This document shows positions 24,052 through 35,221 of a DNA stretch of 64,000 nt, one piece after another. Under the pieces are notes generated by a model that made no database searches, had not been told where the DNA came from, and was given only the letters and a program-made list of their open reading frames with translations. Where the stretch lies: the NCBI GenBank assembly GCA_022539475.1, contig VCMS01000142.1, positions 1-64,000 on the forward strand, given 5' to 3'. Source of the stretch: Gracilaria domingensis (Eukaryota > Rhodophyta > Florideophyceae > Gracilariales > Gracilariaceae). Position numbers and translations under genes: made by a program. Numbering within the stretch: position 1 is the first letter of the stretch; each line of letters opens with the position of its first letter.

Positions 24052-26010
24052 CTAGGTTAACCTTTCCCAAGGATATGTGGGTCCATAGTCAACGTAAATT
24101 TCGTCGTGCTCCTTAATGTCCCTTGAGGCCGTGACTACGAGGAGTCTGTAGTTCTCCAAAAGCCCCAAAGTTGTAGCCTGATACTCTGTGGGCTGGCGAA
24201 TGAATACATTTGGTTTGCGTGCCATGTTAGAATCCATTTCTTCCAATTCCTTGTCCTCATCACCTTCACGATATGACGCGTCATTGATATAGCCCGCTAC
24301 ACAGAAAGGAGCAGGAACTATCCAGGCATGACCAGCGTTGACTTCAGTATCATAATGCGGGAGAGTGTTGTACATTTGCCCCTTCACCCTCACTTGCATG
24401 CAATACTTCCTGAACCGAGATGCAGTGGCCCCCAGCATTCCGTCTCCATACGTCAAATGTGTGGTATTGCGTCGGCTTAGATCATGATACACCAAGGTCC
24501 CATAAAAGTATCCAATAACCTCCCCTTCGGAAACGCCCTACTCGTAAATACTCCATTTCCACTTGCTGCATGTTTGATATTCGACTTCTTCACATAGAGC
24601 CATAGCGATGTCGCCTCGACAGAGAGTAAAGTGTGACTGTCCAACGTAGTCATCTTCCCTTGTAAGGCAAGTGGCCACTCATGGAACGGTTTCTCTTTGT
24701 ACGTAGTGATAAGACCAGGTTCATTACAATAGGTGGATAGGTACGACATGATATGGAATGGTAAAGATTGGTACGATGGGAATCCCTTGGGTGCATTCCA
24801 TATAGTCGAAGTCTTTCGTTTCCGTTCAGGAAATTTGGCATCCACCACATAAGACGCTTGAACTACCTCATTCGTAACCGGTTCTTTCATCTTCAATTCA
24901 TTGCGCCACACCTTTCTTGCGTAATGCACAATAGCATTGTGATTGGCATGAGAGAAACACTGCTCATCTTGCTCAAATCCAATGAAACGCGGAGGCCCCT
25001 CAATATCCATACATGCCAGCGCGCACGAGAACGTCCCGGAGTAGAGATCAACCACAACATTCCCGGGATTCGAGAACCTCGCTATCAGCTCCATCAGTAG
25101 CTGCCTCGACTTTTGTTCTGGACGAGCCTTCGCGGTTCGAATTCTTCTACCACTCTTCACTCTCCATCGGAGACTCTCCCCAGGCGTAAGATTTGGAACC
25201 TGGTCAATGATAGAATAGTGCCCAGGATAGCGAGCTGAAACGTAGTTGAAGTTCTGATAGTTCACCATTACCTTCTGTTCCGCGTACGGGTTTCCATTTC
25301 TCACGCCATGCACGGCGTACTCCGTCGCCCCAAACAGGCGAGTAGTATTACGCGCAGGGTTCTTCAAGGGGTTCGAACGAGAACGAATGAAGTTCATGGG
25401 CGTCGAATCCACTAAGAATGATGCGGTTTTCTTTCCGCTTGCGTCCTCCGACTTGTGCTCTCGCAAAATCTCTTCCCAGTCTCCAAACTGGTCGATACTG
25501 CAGAACAAAACGAAATGTCCTCCTGGTCGAAGCATGGATGCCATGATGTCCGCAGTATTGTCCATATCATCGTCAGCCAATTCGTCGTACTCGCTGTCGC
25601 GGATGCCATATGGTGGGTCTGTGAGCACGAACTGAACGTTGCCTTCCAAAGATGTATCCGATGGGAAGATAGTACCATGGGCCTCCACCAGTTCGTCATA
25701 TCCGACACAATGCATTGAGAATTGCTTCTCCATGCTTCCTCGCACCACATCTAGAGCATTTAACGTGCGCGTGTCATCAAAGTCATGAGGGGGGAGAACC
25801 CATCTGGAACGTTATCTTTCGCCCCAACAGAGGCACCAGGTGTATCACTTTCTTCATTGTCGCTATCGAGGATGACGATGACATCGGAGTTAACTGAGCT
25901 TTTCCCTGCGGCGTTCCTCTTGGAGGAGCTCGGAATCTGTATCGAGTCCTCAACCTTAACCGTGACGGTATTACTTCCTCCATCCTGCCCTGAAAAAGCG
26001 GCCCTAGGGA
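24052..26010 (-). pseudogene. DNA methyltransferase (N6-A/N4-C, beta class)-SET domain fusion, two frameshifts
   Basis: The long frame from 25,748 (first ATG at 25,733) to 24,477 has a N6_N4_Mtase layout: VQFVLTDPPYGIR (motif IV, near 25,619), MLRPGGHFVLF, then RPEQKSRQLL, FSNPGNVVVDLYSGTFSCA (motif I, near 25,050) and FIGFEQDEQ. DPPY before motif I marks the beta class; DPPY usually goes with adenine-N6 activity. The end of this frame, GNGVFTSRAFPKG, starts a SET domain that continues after a one-base shift in the frame 24,495-24,052 with GYINDASY, LLVVTASRDIKEHDEIYVDYG and a stop. A further shift near 25,795, at a run of six C, separates an N-terminal piece with VIVILDSDNEES, a SUMO-interaction-like motif. 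Sequencing error in homopolymers could explain either shift. Such a protein would mark DNA and histones or other proteins. Confidence 0.65.
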
Positions 26011-26470
26011 TAAGTCGAGATGGTTGGAGGTTACGTCTGTGTTCTGCAAAGTGGAATATAGTCTGTTCGCTTTGGAAACTAAGCTAGTTTTGGGTCTATT
26101 TGGGGCGCGCGAGGGGGTAGCAGAGGCTGGCACTCAAAAATTAAGAAATTTTGGAATATTAAATTCCATCTCGCGCAGTTTAGTTCTTGGGTCCCCTAGT
26201 TTTTGTAGAGGTTCTACTTCGCCGCACCACCCCATTCACTCTTTTCCGCGACCCTCTCTCAAAACTGCACTCGTGCTAGTTTGCGTTTCCATTTTCTCCC
26301 ATGTTGCAATGCCAATCGCAACTCATCCCACCTCAATCATCCCATCACTTCTTCCCAGTCCACACCACCCCCGCTATTTACCCATTTCTCGCCCATCACG
26401 GGTTCATTTTGTAGAAGTCAGGTGCACAACTCTCCCCCTTCTCGTATACCCGCCTCGCCCCAAAACGGCT

Positions 26471-27573
26471 TCAAATCCCTCCCATCCTTCTCTCCTCCTG
26501 TCCCCTCAGAATCCCCTTCGCAGTCCGCGCTACCTCCGCCGCACTCCTAAACCCAGTCACCACCGGAGCTCCCACTCCCTCCCGCGGCACCTCCTCCACC
26601 ACCTTCTTCATCTCCTTACGCCTCTTCTTCAGACGGCTCTTCCCATCCCCAACCCCACCACCCTTTGTCTTCGGTGTCACAGGAGACCCTTCTGCACCGC
26701 CACCCTTCCCACACTTCCCTTCTCCGTCTTTCCCTCCACACCTCCTTTCACCGTCTCCTCTTCCACCAATCTTTGCCTCTTGCACAGCTCTTCACCTCCT
26801 TCTCCAGCACGTCCAACCTCTCGTTCAGAACCCTATTCTCCTCCCGCAACTCTCCAACCTCCCTTCCCGCACACTCCACTATCCCATACACATGATTTCT
26901 CATCTCCACTCCCAATACCGACAACGAATTCCGCAGGCTCGAAATCGCCTCAACCGAAACACCACTACCACCCCACTCAGCACCACACCGGCCCATTTCC
27001 GTTACAATCTCCACAATTCCATCGTCCAGTTGCTCCTTCATCACCAACCTCAACATCCCACCCTCGCCTTCATCTCCCCACAAACCGCATCTCCCTGTCA
27101 CCCTCTCCGCCCCCACTCCTATCTGGTCTCCAACCTCTAACTGACTCAGATGCACCGCACCCCTTCTCTCCATTGCGACCCCCTCCACCTCCAATTCTAC
27201 CCCTTCTCCACCTCATCACCATCCCTCTCCTCGCCTCACACTTCTTTCCTTCATCGGCCACTTCCTTCTTCTGCGACATCCGACCAGCCGCCGTAATCAC
27301 GTCCTCTTCCCGCTTTGGTGACGGCGTCTGCGGTACCTCCTCCCCTCCAACAGCGCCAACAGCTCCTCATCCTTTCACGTATCCGTTCGACATCTTCAGA
27401 AAAAGAAGTAGTAGTTGGATCGAAGTTTCCGCTGCGATACAGTGCAATCGAGCTAAACTGTGCTGTCCACCCCACTGTCCAACCACACGGGCTATATCCA
27501 GCACCATGATTGTCCCTGTTTCCTCATCCCATTTCCCGCCAAAACATCTACTGTACACCTCCGCACCTTCCAA
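26471..27573 (-). pseudogene. GA-rich minus-strand gene with a coiled coil, broken
   Basis: The minus strand is purine-rich and keeps protein-like frames that pass from one to another: a start region near 27,570 (YSRCFGGKWDEETGTI), SLRNSLSVLGVEMRNHVYGI followed by a leucine-spaced coiled coil REVGELREENRVLNERLDVL (about 26,800-26,900), and a basic tail SRLKKRRKEMKKVVEE. At least two shifts lie between these parts. No family was recognised. It lies upstream of the methyltransferase-SET gene on the same strand and may be another element C gene or a host gene fragment. The plus-strand frames over this stretch are Pro/Ser/Thr shadows. Confidence 0.35.
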
Positions 27574-27614
27574 TATTTAAGCGCCATCTCTCTGTCCCCT
27601 CTTCACATAGTCCC

Positions 27615-27955
27615 CACCCACCTCGCCTCGACCGGCGATATTTTTCTCTTCCACCATAACCTCACTCGATGGTTATAGCAAAACAGGAAGATATTGCCAG
27701 TGGAGGCAAGCTAGGGACTAGTGATTGTACTTAGAGTTGCTCACCCTCTGTCTCGACTGGGGGCATGTTCTTCTTCCGTCACATCCTTTGTGGGTTGTGA
27801 CAAAAAAGAATATGTCACCACTCGACACCGGATGGGTAACAATGGTAGCACGTAGAGTAGTTCATCCTCCTCTCAGCGTCCACTGGGGATATATTTATGT
27901 TCTCTCACATCCTTTCCGGTTGTATACAAGAGAAATACATCTCCAATGGAGACGG
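27615..27955. repeat. Three tandem imperfect hairpins, about 120 bp each
   Basis: Three successive blocks each fold back on themselves. The second block, for example, pairs catgttcttcttccgtcac with gtgacaaaaaagaatatg. All three share a tcacatcctt-like or ataacctcac-like loop, and flanks resembling ctcgactggggg. The units are well diverged from each other. They resemble in layout, not sequence, the palindrome array at 31.2-31.8 kb and the hairpins in copy A. Confidence 0.6.
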
Positions 27956-28043
27956 AGAATATAGTCGTGATAACACGTAAAGGTAACAATGTAATAAACA
28001 ATAAATTTATGCTACTATCTCTAACCAACCTTTCGAAAACCAG

Positions 28044-28360
28044 CTATGACATGAGCTGGGTTACTCGAGCAAAGATGGCAGATCCTGCAACTGAAATGTT
28101 TGCACCGGCCTTCACTACTCCTTTCACAGTACTCAGTCCAATACCCCATCCACCTGTATCCCTATTCTTGGGTACAACTCCTTGCATGTCGCACCTTGTC
28201 AAGAACACCCTCCATAAACGCCTGTCCTCCAAACCCTGGCTCCACCGTCATCAACAATAACATGTCTACAACTCCTTCGTTCATAAGTGCTTCTACGACC
28301 TTTATAGACGTATTCGGGCGCAATCCAACTCCATCCTTTTAATTATGGCAATCCAAGTGA
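28044..28360 (-). pseudogene. Ribulose-phosphate 3-epimerase fragment
   Basis: The minus strand reads GVGLRPNTSIKVVEAL, then a segment with LLLMTVEPGFGGQAFMEGVL, and after a frameshift GIGLSTVKGVVKAGANISVA followed by GSAIF. These are the signature TVEPGFGGQ and the phosphate-binding GLS...AGAN..VAGSA parts of ribulose-5-phosphate 3-epimerase, a Calvin-cycle and pentose-phosphate enzyme. The N-terminal half is missing, and there is an in-frame stop near 28,345 and a shift near 28,190. It is a dead fragment, perhaps captured or stranded by the transposons around it. Confidence 0.75.
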
Positions 28361-28735
28361 AGCTATAGAACCCGTTCACGTCATTTATGAAGCCAAAATG
28401 GCTCCTTTCATCCTGTATTCAAGCTCCCCGTAACTCGTACTTTACAACTACTTTACAACTCAGGTTCGAAATCAGTTTCATTCATTGCACACTTTCTACT
28501 CTTCCACCTACCTTTCATAAAACATCATCACACTTTGTGGCTTGTCGTCTCATACAAGCCCTATCATTCATTCAGTACAATCACATATCATACATTTCGC
28601 TCACTTTCACAAAGTGAACCATGTTCCCGTTCTGCGCTTCCTAACCGTTTTTACTTAAGTATCACTCTTTACCCCAGCAGTTCTCCGCCCCATCTTCCAT
28701 TTCTATCGTCACACAAAAACATTCGAACACTTGCA

Positions 28736-29550
28736 ATGAACTCCCAGTGCGACATGCCTCCACTCCGCCTCCGAGTCCCAGATACTCTGACGTCCTCAGG
28801 CCTCATCTCCCGCCCGAAGGACTCGGGCCGTTATTGTTGGAAGGGGGCGTATAGGTACCATGCTGGCGAACGAAGAAGATACGGTCATTTCCGCACACGA
28901 ATTCTGCAGCATGGCTGCTACCTCTCATCTTTCTGATGTACCGATACTAGTTTGTGGAAGAACGAACACCCTGGAGACCGTAATTCAGGCTTGCCCTTAT
29001 TCGCTCAGAGAGAATCTCGTTTTCTTCCAGAATGGAGACATCATACCATTGCTTTCGAAGCTCGGTGTGGACAATGTTCAAAAGTTGTCCTATACGTTGG
29101 TGTCCCCTCAAGAAACGCAGCTCCGCAGGATGGTGTCACTCCTCAAAGTCCGGATGGTCTCACTGTCGCAACAGGAAAGTGGGCCTCCAACGTTGCAGAC
29201 AGGTTTAGTTCTATGGGTCTCACTTGCGGGTTGTCGACGAAGACACATTTCTCGTAAGCTATTATGAGAAGCTCGTGTGGCTATCAGCGTTCAACATCGT
29301 CGGGGCCTCAAGAGGTTTCATTCCTATGGACGTAGTCGCTACGGAGTGCAGTACGGTTGTGCTCACAATAATGAAAGAGCTGTTGAAGATAGTTTCGCTT
29401 AAGACAGGTACTACTTTCAACCTGGAAGAGACCGTTGGGCGACTTCTTGCATATGGGAAAACTCTCGTTGGCTTCCCTACTTCTTTCTCCGACTTTCATT
29501 TAGGAACGCGTACTTCTACGACTTTTCCCGCCAAGAAAGAAACATTGTAG
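28736..29550 (+). pseudogene. Ketopantoate-reductase-like (ApbA/PanE fold) oxidoreductase, frameshifted
   Basis: A Rossmann start AVIVGRGRIGTMLANEED (near 28,830) with GxGxxG is followed by PILVCGRTNTLETVI, NLVFFQNGDIIPLLSKLG, then in a second frame DGLTVATGKWASNVADRFSS, and in a third frame YYEKLVWLSAFNIVGASRG with a helical tail ending at 29,550. The order fits the NADPH domain and C-terminal helical domain of the 2-dehydropantoate 2-reductase-like family of plants and algae. Two one-base shifts (about 29,100-29,130 and 29,222) break it, and the start is unclear because the ATG at 28,736 is in another frame. The substrate is unknown for this subfamily. It is either a recent pseudogene or poorly assembled. 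Confidence 0.5.
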
Positions 29551-29739
29551 GCGGTGACCCCGCTCCTTTTCATACAAACTACGTCAACGTTGTTAAGGAA
29601 AAGTTATCCCCCTCCCCATTCCCCCAGCTTTGAGGTTAGAACACATGACTTTTCGGTGTTGTAAACCTTTTAGAGATAGTTAAACATAAAAGTTACTTTA
29701 TCGAAATGACCTGTTCCCTAACTTCACGTACAATGGACT

Positions 29740-30665
29740 GTCGAAGTGAAAACCGGAAGTTATCCACAATTTCGCAACTTTTTATCGCCGGGATAGATAA
29801 CAAACGCATCCATCTTCTGCAACAGGTCTCCAATAGCAGAATCCACTTCTTCTCTCCACTGCCACAGTTTGTTGTACACGAAATTGAATTGAGGTTCACC
29901 TTTGGTACCTTCTGACGAATTCATCTGTACGTCTTGCTCCGAGTAGGTGTCCCTTGTGTTCCAAACCGCTCGCCAGAAACACTTGAACGTGCCATTCTTG
30001 CGGACAGAAGCACAACGTCATCGTCCTGCTGCTCCGCAGTTTCTGGTGCAGTTTGGGGTACAGATGGACCAGCTCCTTGTGCGGATTGCGCATCCGCGTC
30101 TGGAAGGGGACCTTTTATGATCTCATCTTCCTCCTCTTGCACAGCCGTCCCCTGCTGAACCGTCTGTTTTCGACGCAGAAGATCCCTTGTGTCGACGGTT
30201 TGATTCATCGCAGGAGAAGCCCTTTTCGACGCAGTGGGCTTCGTAACGGAGGTAGACTTTGTTTTGACCTGTCCGCTTCGTAGCTGGGGATGCTCTCGTC
30301 TTCATAGACCGCTTCGTAACAGACGACGGACCTGCCCGTGGAGGTGCTACTGATGCGCTACCTCTCGGTGTTGATGAACTTCGAATTGGCTCCGTGCGGC
30401 TTGTCGGCGTCATCACCTCACTCATAGCGCTCACCGTTCCTCGCTTGGACGCCGGAATGCTGGCTGCCACCGGTTCCATCATTTTCCATCCCAAGGAGCG
30501 GCCGTCCGGAGATCCTGGATATATTGTGGAAGATCCAGGCCTCCGCCCGGTAAGGGTAGAACGTCTGACCGCTTCGATGATGAGAATATTATGAACCATC
30601 ACAAGACCTGGGTCCAATTGCTTCCCGAGCAACTCGCGGCGTAGAACACTTCCAATTCCATGCAA
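29740..30665 (-). pseudogene. Hypothetical gene, possibly frameshifted
   Basis: A minus-strand frame starts MHGIGSVLRRELLGKQL at 30,665 and runs through a Ser/Thr/Pro/Arg-rich stretch (PTSRTEPIRSSSTPRG). It passes to another frame with RKQTVQQGTAVQEEEDEI and ends in a third with NKLWQWREEVDSAIGDLLQK, which looks like a genuine amphipathic helix. No family was recognised. Protein-like segments in consistent order suggest one disordered protein broken by indels. An intron-containing gene is an alternative. Confidence 0.3.
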
Positions 30666-31204
30666 AACGCTTACCCCACTATCACCTTTCCTTCATTCTC
30701 AATATCCATCTGCAGAGAAACCCGCATTCCACTTGCAATATCGAGTGCTCCGCCGAGTGCGAGGAGTCACGCTTTGCGTACGCTTTCGAACACGAGTTGG
30801 CTTCATGTTGAACAGCTATTGCAGTGAAAGGTGTATATCAACAATACGTTCGCTCTGGACGATACAAGAACGGATGCGAGCCTTTTAAATGGCGACTTAC
30901 GCTGGGCACCCCCGCTTTCGGCAGCTCCTCCCAGCGCACTGCCAGTCTCGTCCGTGTCCTGTCCGTGGCCGCTCGCACGCTGATTGTACGCTTTAGAGTC
31001 GTGGAGTTCGCGCAATGATGACTCACGCGAGCAATGGTCGCGCTCTCTAATCATGCTCTTCAAATGCTTTGCATAGTAGTCAAGAGAACATTCATTTACT
31101 TCCATGTACAGCCTACTCCGCGAATACACGTGGACAGCGGCGCCAACGTACCGGCGGCCGGGTGTAGCGAAATCACTGCGGGGCGGCGTGTTTTGGGAGG
31201 TCCC
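30666..31204. other. Spacer with no supported gene
   Basis: A minus-strand frame of 141 codons (31,228-30,803) contains a charged stretch (MIRERDHCSRESSLREL) but resembles no family and overlaps the flank of the palindrome array. Nothing else is supported. Confidence 0.4.
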
Positions 31205-31776
31205 GGGAAGGCGCCGGAATGTGGCCAAAACGTGCCCGCGAGCGGGGAGGGGTCGGTCGTGTTAGGGTAGCTACCCTAACACGACCGGACCCCCCGCCCG
31301 CGGGCATGAAATCGCACATTTTTCAAAAAATCGTCCAAAACGTGCCCGCGGGCGGGGGGGGTCCGGTCGTGTTAGGGTAGTTACCCTAACACGACCGACC
31401 CCCCGCGCCCGCGGCATAAAATCGCACATTTTTCCAAAAATTCGTCCAAAACGTGCCAGCGGGCGGGGGGTCGTGTGTTGGGTAGCTACCTAACACGACT
31501 GACCCGCACCGCGCCCCGCGGGCCATAAAATCGCACATTTTTCCAAAAAATCGTCCAAAACGTGCCCCGCGGGCGGGGGGTCCCGGTCCGTGTTAGGGTA
31601 GCTACCTAACACTCGCGACCCCTGCGCCCGCGGCATGAAATCGCAACATTTTTCAAAACATCGCCCAAAACGTGGCCGCGGCGGGGGGTTCCGGTCGTGG
31701 TAGGGTAGCTTACCTAACACGACCGACCCCTCGCCCGCGGGAACGTTCTGGCCACATTTTGGCCACCCTCCGGAGA
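31205..31776. repeat. Tandem array of about five palindromic units with TTAGGG/CCCTAA cores
   Basis: Units of about 109-127 bp repeat from 31,220. Each consists of a long near-perfect palindrome (arms running cgtgcccgcgggcgggggg, then tccggtcgtg, with a centre ttagggtagctaccctaa) joined by the spacer aaatcgcacatttttc. The arms differ by single-base indels between units. The ends of the array are themselves inverted: ccggaatgtggccaaaacgt at the left and a complementary version before the gap. Only about five units are visible, because the right side runs into an assembly gap. No coding function is likely. Confidence 0.9.
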
Positions 31777-31978
31777 NNNNNNNNNNNNNNNNNNNNNNNN
31801 NNNNNNNNNNNNNNNNNNNNNNNNNNNNNNNNNNNNNNNNNNNNNNNNNNNNNNNNNNNNNNNNNNNNNNNNNNNNNNNNNNNNNNNNNNNNNNNNNNNN
31901 NNNNNNNNNNNNNNNNNNNNNNNNNNNNNNNNNNNNNNNNNNNNNNNNNNNNNNNNNNNNNNNNNNNNNNNNNNNNNN
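31777..31978. other. Assembly gap (N)
   Basis: About 200 undetermined bases separate the palindrome array from the 3' flank of copy A. The true size is unknown. Strong hairpins next to it probably caused the gap. Confidence 0.99.
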
Positions 31979-32054
31979 TGCGGGGGTAAAACTCGAAAAT
32001 ACCGGACGATGCACCTCTGGCGGTAAGTGCCAGAATCAAGAGAGAATATTCGAA

Positions 32055-34850
32055 TCAGAGCGACCAACCTGGGCAACCCAAGTCTCTGAAATCTTCTCCG
32101 CTTACCAATACAGTGGAAAAAATTTGGCTTTCTACTGGGACCAAATGCTGGAGAAGCGAAGACACGTTGGATGATGGGTATTTGGGTCGTCCCAGCTTAA
32201 GTGCCTTAGAAGACGAATCGAAGTGTTCAAGAGTCGGAACGAAACCGCCTTTCACGACGGCCGAATTCACCAGAGTTATCCTTGTCTTTTCTGGGAAGTA
32301 TGTAATAGAGTGCTCATCCAGTGTTTCTTTCACGAGACTGAGGAAAGGAGGAAGGGCCTGTTCACCAATTTGATCAAGAATCGACCTTGTGTCCGTACTT
32401 GAGAACATTTCTCTAACAGCAGTCCATGTTTTTGAACTGGACATACTTGAAACACAATGTTGAAGAGCTCGTAAAGTGAAAGAACGCCCTCTCATTGCAA
32501 ACCGAGGAAGCTGTGTGGAAGTTCCTGGTAAACCTGGATTACGCTGGTAAGGAGTATTGCCATTCCATTGCTTTCTAACATGTCCGTGCTCAATGGAGCG
32601 AATAGTCTCCTCCACAGCCGTTGCTGTTCTTCTGGACGTCTTTTTGTAGTGTCTTTTAAATAGCAGGTGTGCATGTTCGTATATGCCTGCGTCGTAATAC
32701 TTGATACTTCCCAGACGGCGAATATCGTCCACGAGATGATCGAGAAGATGAAACTTCAGAGTTCCCAGTCTGGAGGGATGAAAATCCGCCAGAGTCTTTG
32801 TTGCGGAACGCTTGAAGGCTTCAATCTCCGAACTAAGACACAGGAGAGAGCTTTCAGTCCAATACGGGTCACGATTGTATCTGAATAAGGTCGAGAGCAA
32901 GTCCGAGTACTGAGAGAAAACGGTTGTGATTGGGGCAACGTCCTGTTCTCCACAGCATATGTCAAAGAATGCTCCTATGAAGGGAAAGACCATGTCAAGT
33001 GCTTTGTAGTTTTTGGCCTCCAGCATTCCACGGAGACCGTCTTTCGTGAAGATACCATTCAAAGATTTGCCTTTCTCCTGCGTGGAGAAATCGATATGTA
33101 AACCTTTGGCAGGAGAATCGCGTTCTATGGCAGCTAGAATTGCGTTTGCATGGTTGAGGAGTTGGGTGCGTATCGTTCGAAATGAACGCGATGCAGATGT
33201 TCCTATTGTGGTGCACAGGGTGTCTGACTGCAGTCTCTCGATTGTGGCCGTTTTTATCAACTTTGAGATGCCGAGATGCAAGTTGTGTAATGGTTCGAAT
33301 GAGAACAGACTGTATGGAGACAATCCCGGGATCATTCCAAGGCTTACGGAAGTTTCGAGGAACGAAGGAATGAGAGATATGGAATTTGAACGCATCAGAG
33401 TATCCGCTTGAGATCTCCTCTCCCTCGCACGACGTGGACGTCTTTCCGCCTCGTCTTTTTGTGCATGTTGCAAGATAGCTGTGTATGTCTTTCGGATGCT
33501 TTTCGTGTGCTTTTGAGAACTTCCGTTGAATGAGGTGGGAATAGGACTGCATAAAGATGAGCGAGGGGCTTTGCATCTATGACACGGGCTTTCCGTTTTG
33601 GTGCCATGAAGAATAGACAGAATGTCCTTAGCCTCAGGAATATCCGCACAATAACTTGCAAGCAGAGGATGGCACACTCGACTTAGTTTGTCTTCGCCGA
33701 TGAACTGAAAACCTTTCTGCGTGAGATTTAGAATGGGCTCCAGGACTTGACGAAGAGATTCTTGAAGGATTTGCATCCTGGACTCGCGTAGAGACTTGCT
33801 AGAAACAAATGGCATTGCGTCTGCTTCAGATGCGGAAACCTCGATCAGTGTGGTAGGGAAGTATGCCACTACTGTGAGGTCATCACGGATACACTTACGG
33901 CGAAGCTCGTCGGAGAAGTTGAGAAATATGAGGTGAAGAGGATAGGCGGTAACCGATGTTTGCTTTAGAGTTGTTGAAGACTTATCGGTGTATACCTGCA
34001 GAAGACCTACGAAAGATTCACTGTAACTTATTTCTTGGGAGTACCACACTATTCTACTATCCAAAGAGCCCATGACCATTTCCTTAAGTTTTGAGGTGGC
34101 GTCTCTTGCGAGAGAGCCGGACATGGGTGAGATATTTTCGTGGAGTGGGTCTGAGGTATAGGGTGGAAGAATGTGTTTTCGTTGTTAGCCAACTGGAGCT
34201 GTTTCACAAGTGTCTGAACGGGGTCTCTCGTGTAGAGGGTGGCGCTGAACTTACATCCTTCTGGCGAGACAGTTCTGCGATTGAAACCGTCCTTTGAGGC
34301 GTATCGTTCGAAAATGGCCTTCTTCAGTTCTGTACAGCGCTTGGAACTTGTTATGGTCTCGTTGAATCGCTTTTGCGAGAATCGCGGGTCCCGAAGTAGC
34401 CCAATTAGCTCGTCCGCCTCACGATGACCAAGGTTGGAAGCTACTGAAGCCAGACAAACCGTGAGATAATCCATATGCAAATCACCGAGGGCCTCCTCAG
34501 AAGGCACTGGGCGGGAACTGCTTCCGTGTTCTCGCTCTAATGACGCGGGAGCCGGGGAAGGAGAAACACAATGCGAAGTTCCGGAATGGGAGGGGCGCAC
34601 GGAGTGGGGTCGACGATGTCCTCGGACACTGGAGGCTCGGGAAGGCGACAAGGGGCAGTGACCGTTTCGGAAGATGCGGGCGCGGGTGCGGAAAGCTTGA
34701 GACGCTTGCTTCTCCGAATGGGCCGGCTATTGTCGTCTTCCAGCGCTGCTTTCAGACGAAACGGGCAATGGTTGACATGCTGTTGAAGGATAAGACTCCT
34801 CGGCGAGTAACGAAGGGGCACCCACGCTTCTTATGTGTACAGTAGTAGAC
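32055..34850 (-). pseudogene. Plavaka-type (Tnp2-like) transposase of copy A, nearly intact
   Basis: The main frame (34,124-32,055, 689 codons) contains PLHLIFLNFSDELRRKC, CHRCKAP (a zinc-binding pattern), FSFEPLHNLHLGISKLI, LNGIFTKDGLRGMLEA, MVFPFIGAFFDICCG, KFHLLDHLVDDIRRLG and YEHAHLLFKRHYKKTSRR, all characteristic of the family. Upstream frames give the rest of the N-terminus: a domain from about 34,651 with LGDLHMDYLTVCLASVASNL, and an N-terminal zinc finger near 34,745-34,850 with CPFVTRR and, in the next frame, LQQHVNHC. Two single-base shifts (about 34,140-34,190 and about 34,800) separate these parts. The protein would bind the terminal motifs and mobilise the element. If the shifts are sequencing errors the gene could be functional; otherwise it is a young pseudogene. 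Confidence 0.85.
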
Positions 34851-35221
34851 CATGGGAAGAAGAATGAACGAGAAACGACGACAAAGACTGCAAGGGAAGG
34901 GCGTCCGAAGGGAGAAGGAGGTCGAGCGACAGTCAAGATCGACGTCATGCTGAGAACGGAGAATATATTTTGAGTTCAAATCACGTGCTTTCGTTCAAAA
35001 AGGAACGTAGGTACACGTCGACCTCAACACAAGGGTGTACTTCTCGTATTATCTACCACTGGTTATAAACCTGTGGTTTCGCAACGTTGTACGCTGTACA
35101 CCTGTCCAATCTCGCACAGAAAAATAAATCTCTTCCCTCCGCCGCCGCCGCCGCGCCTCCGACGTCCGACCTTCCCTTACCGTCGTGATCCGTGCCATCC
35201 ACATCCTCGCGTTATACTCCC

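Larger units (their letters stand above)
17600..27950. mobile_element. Element C: diverged Plavaka-type transposon with cargo genes
   Basis: The stretch holds, in order, a frameshifted plus-strand transposase, a convergent minus-strand coiled-coil gene, a minus-strand DNA methyltransferase-SET gene, a minus-strand GA-rich coiled-coil gene, and a hairpin array. The first two genes have counterparts in the same arrangement in copy B, so they belong to the element. Membership of the later genes is inferred from position. Neither terminus could be identified: no GGGTCGTCCAG cluster was found, and the limits given are those of the content. Confidence 0.5.

Noticed and set aside
26024-27580. 518-codon plus-strand frame rich in Pro, Ser and Thr
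   Set aside because: It is the complement of a purine-rich minus-strand gene with a coiled coil; the plus frame is pure low complexity.
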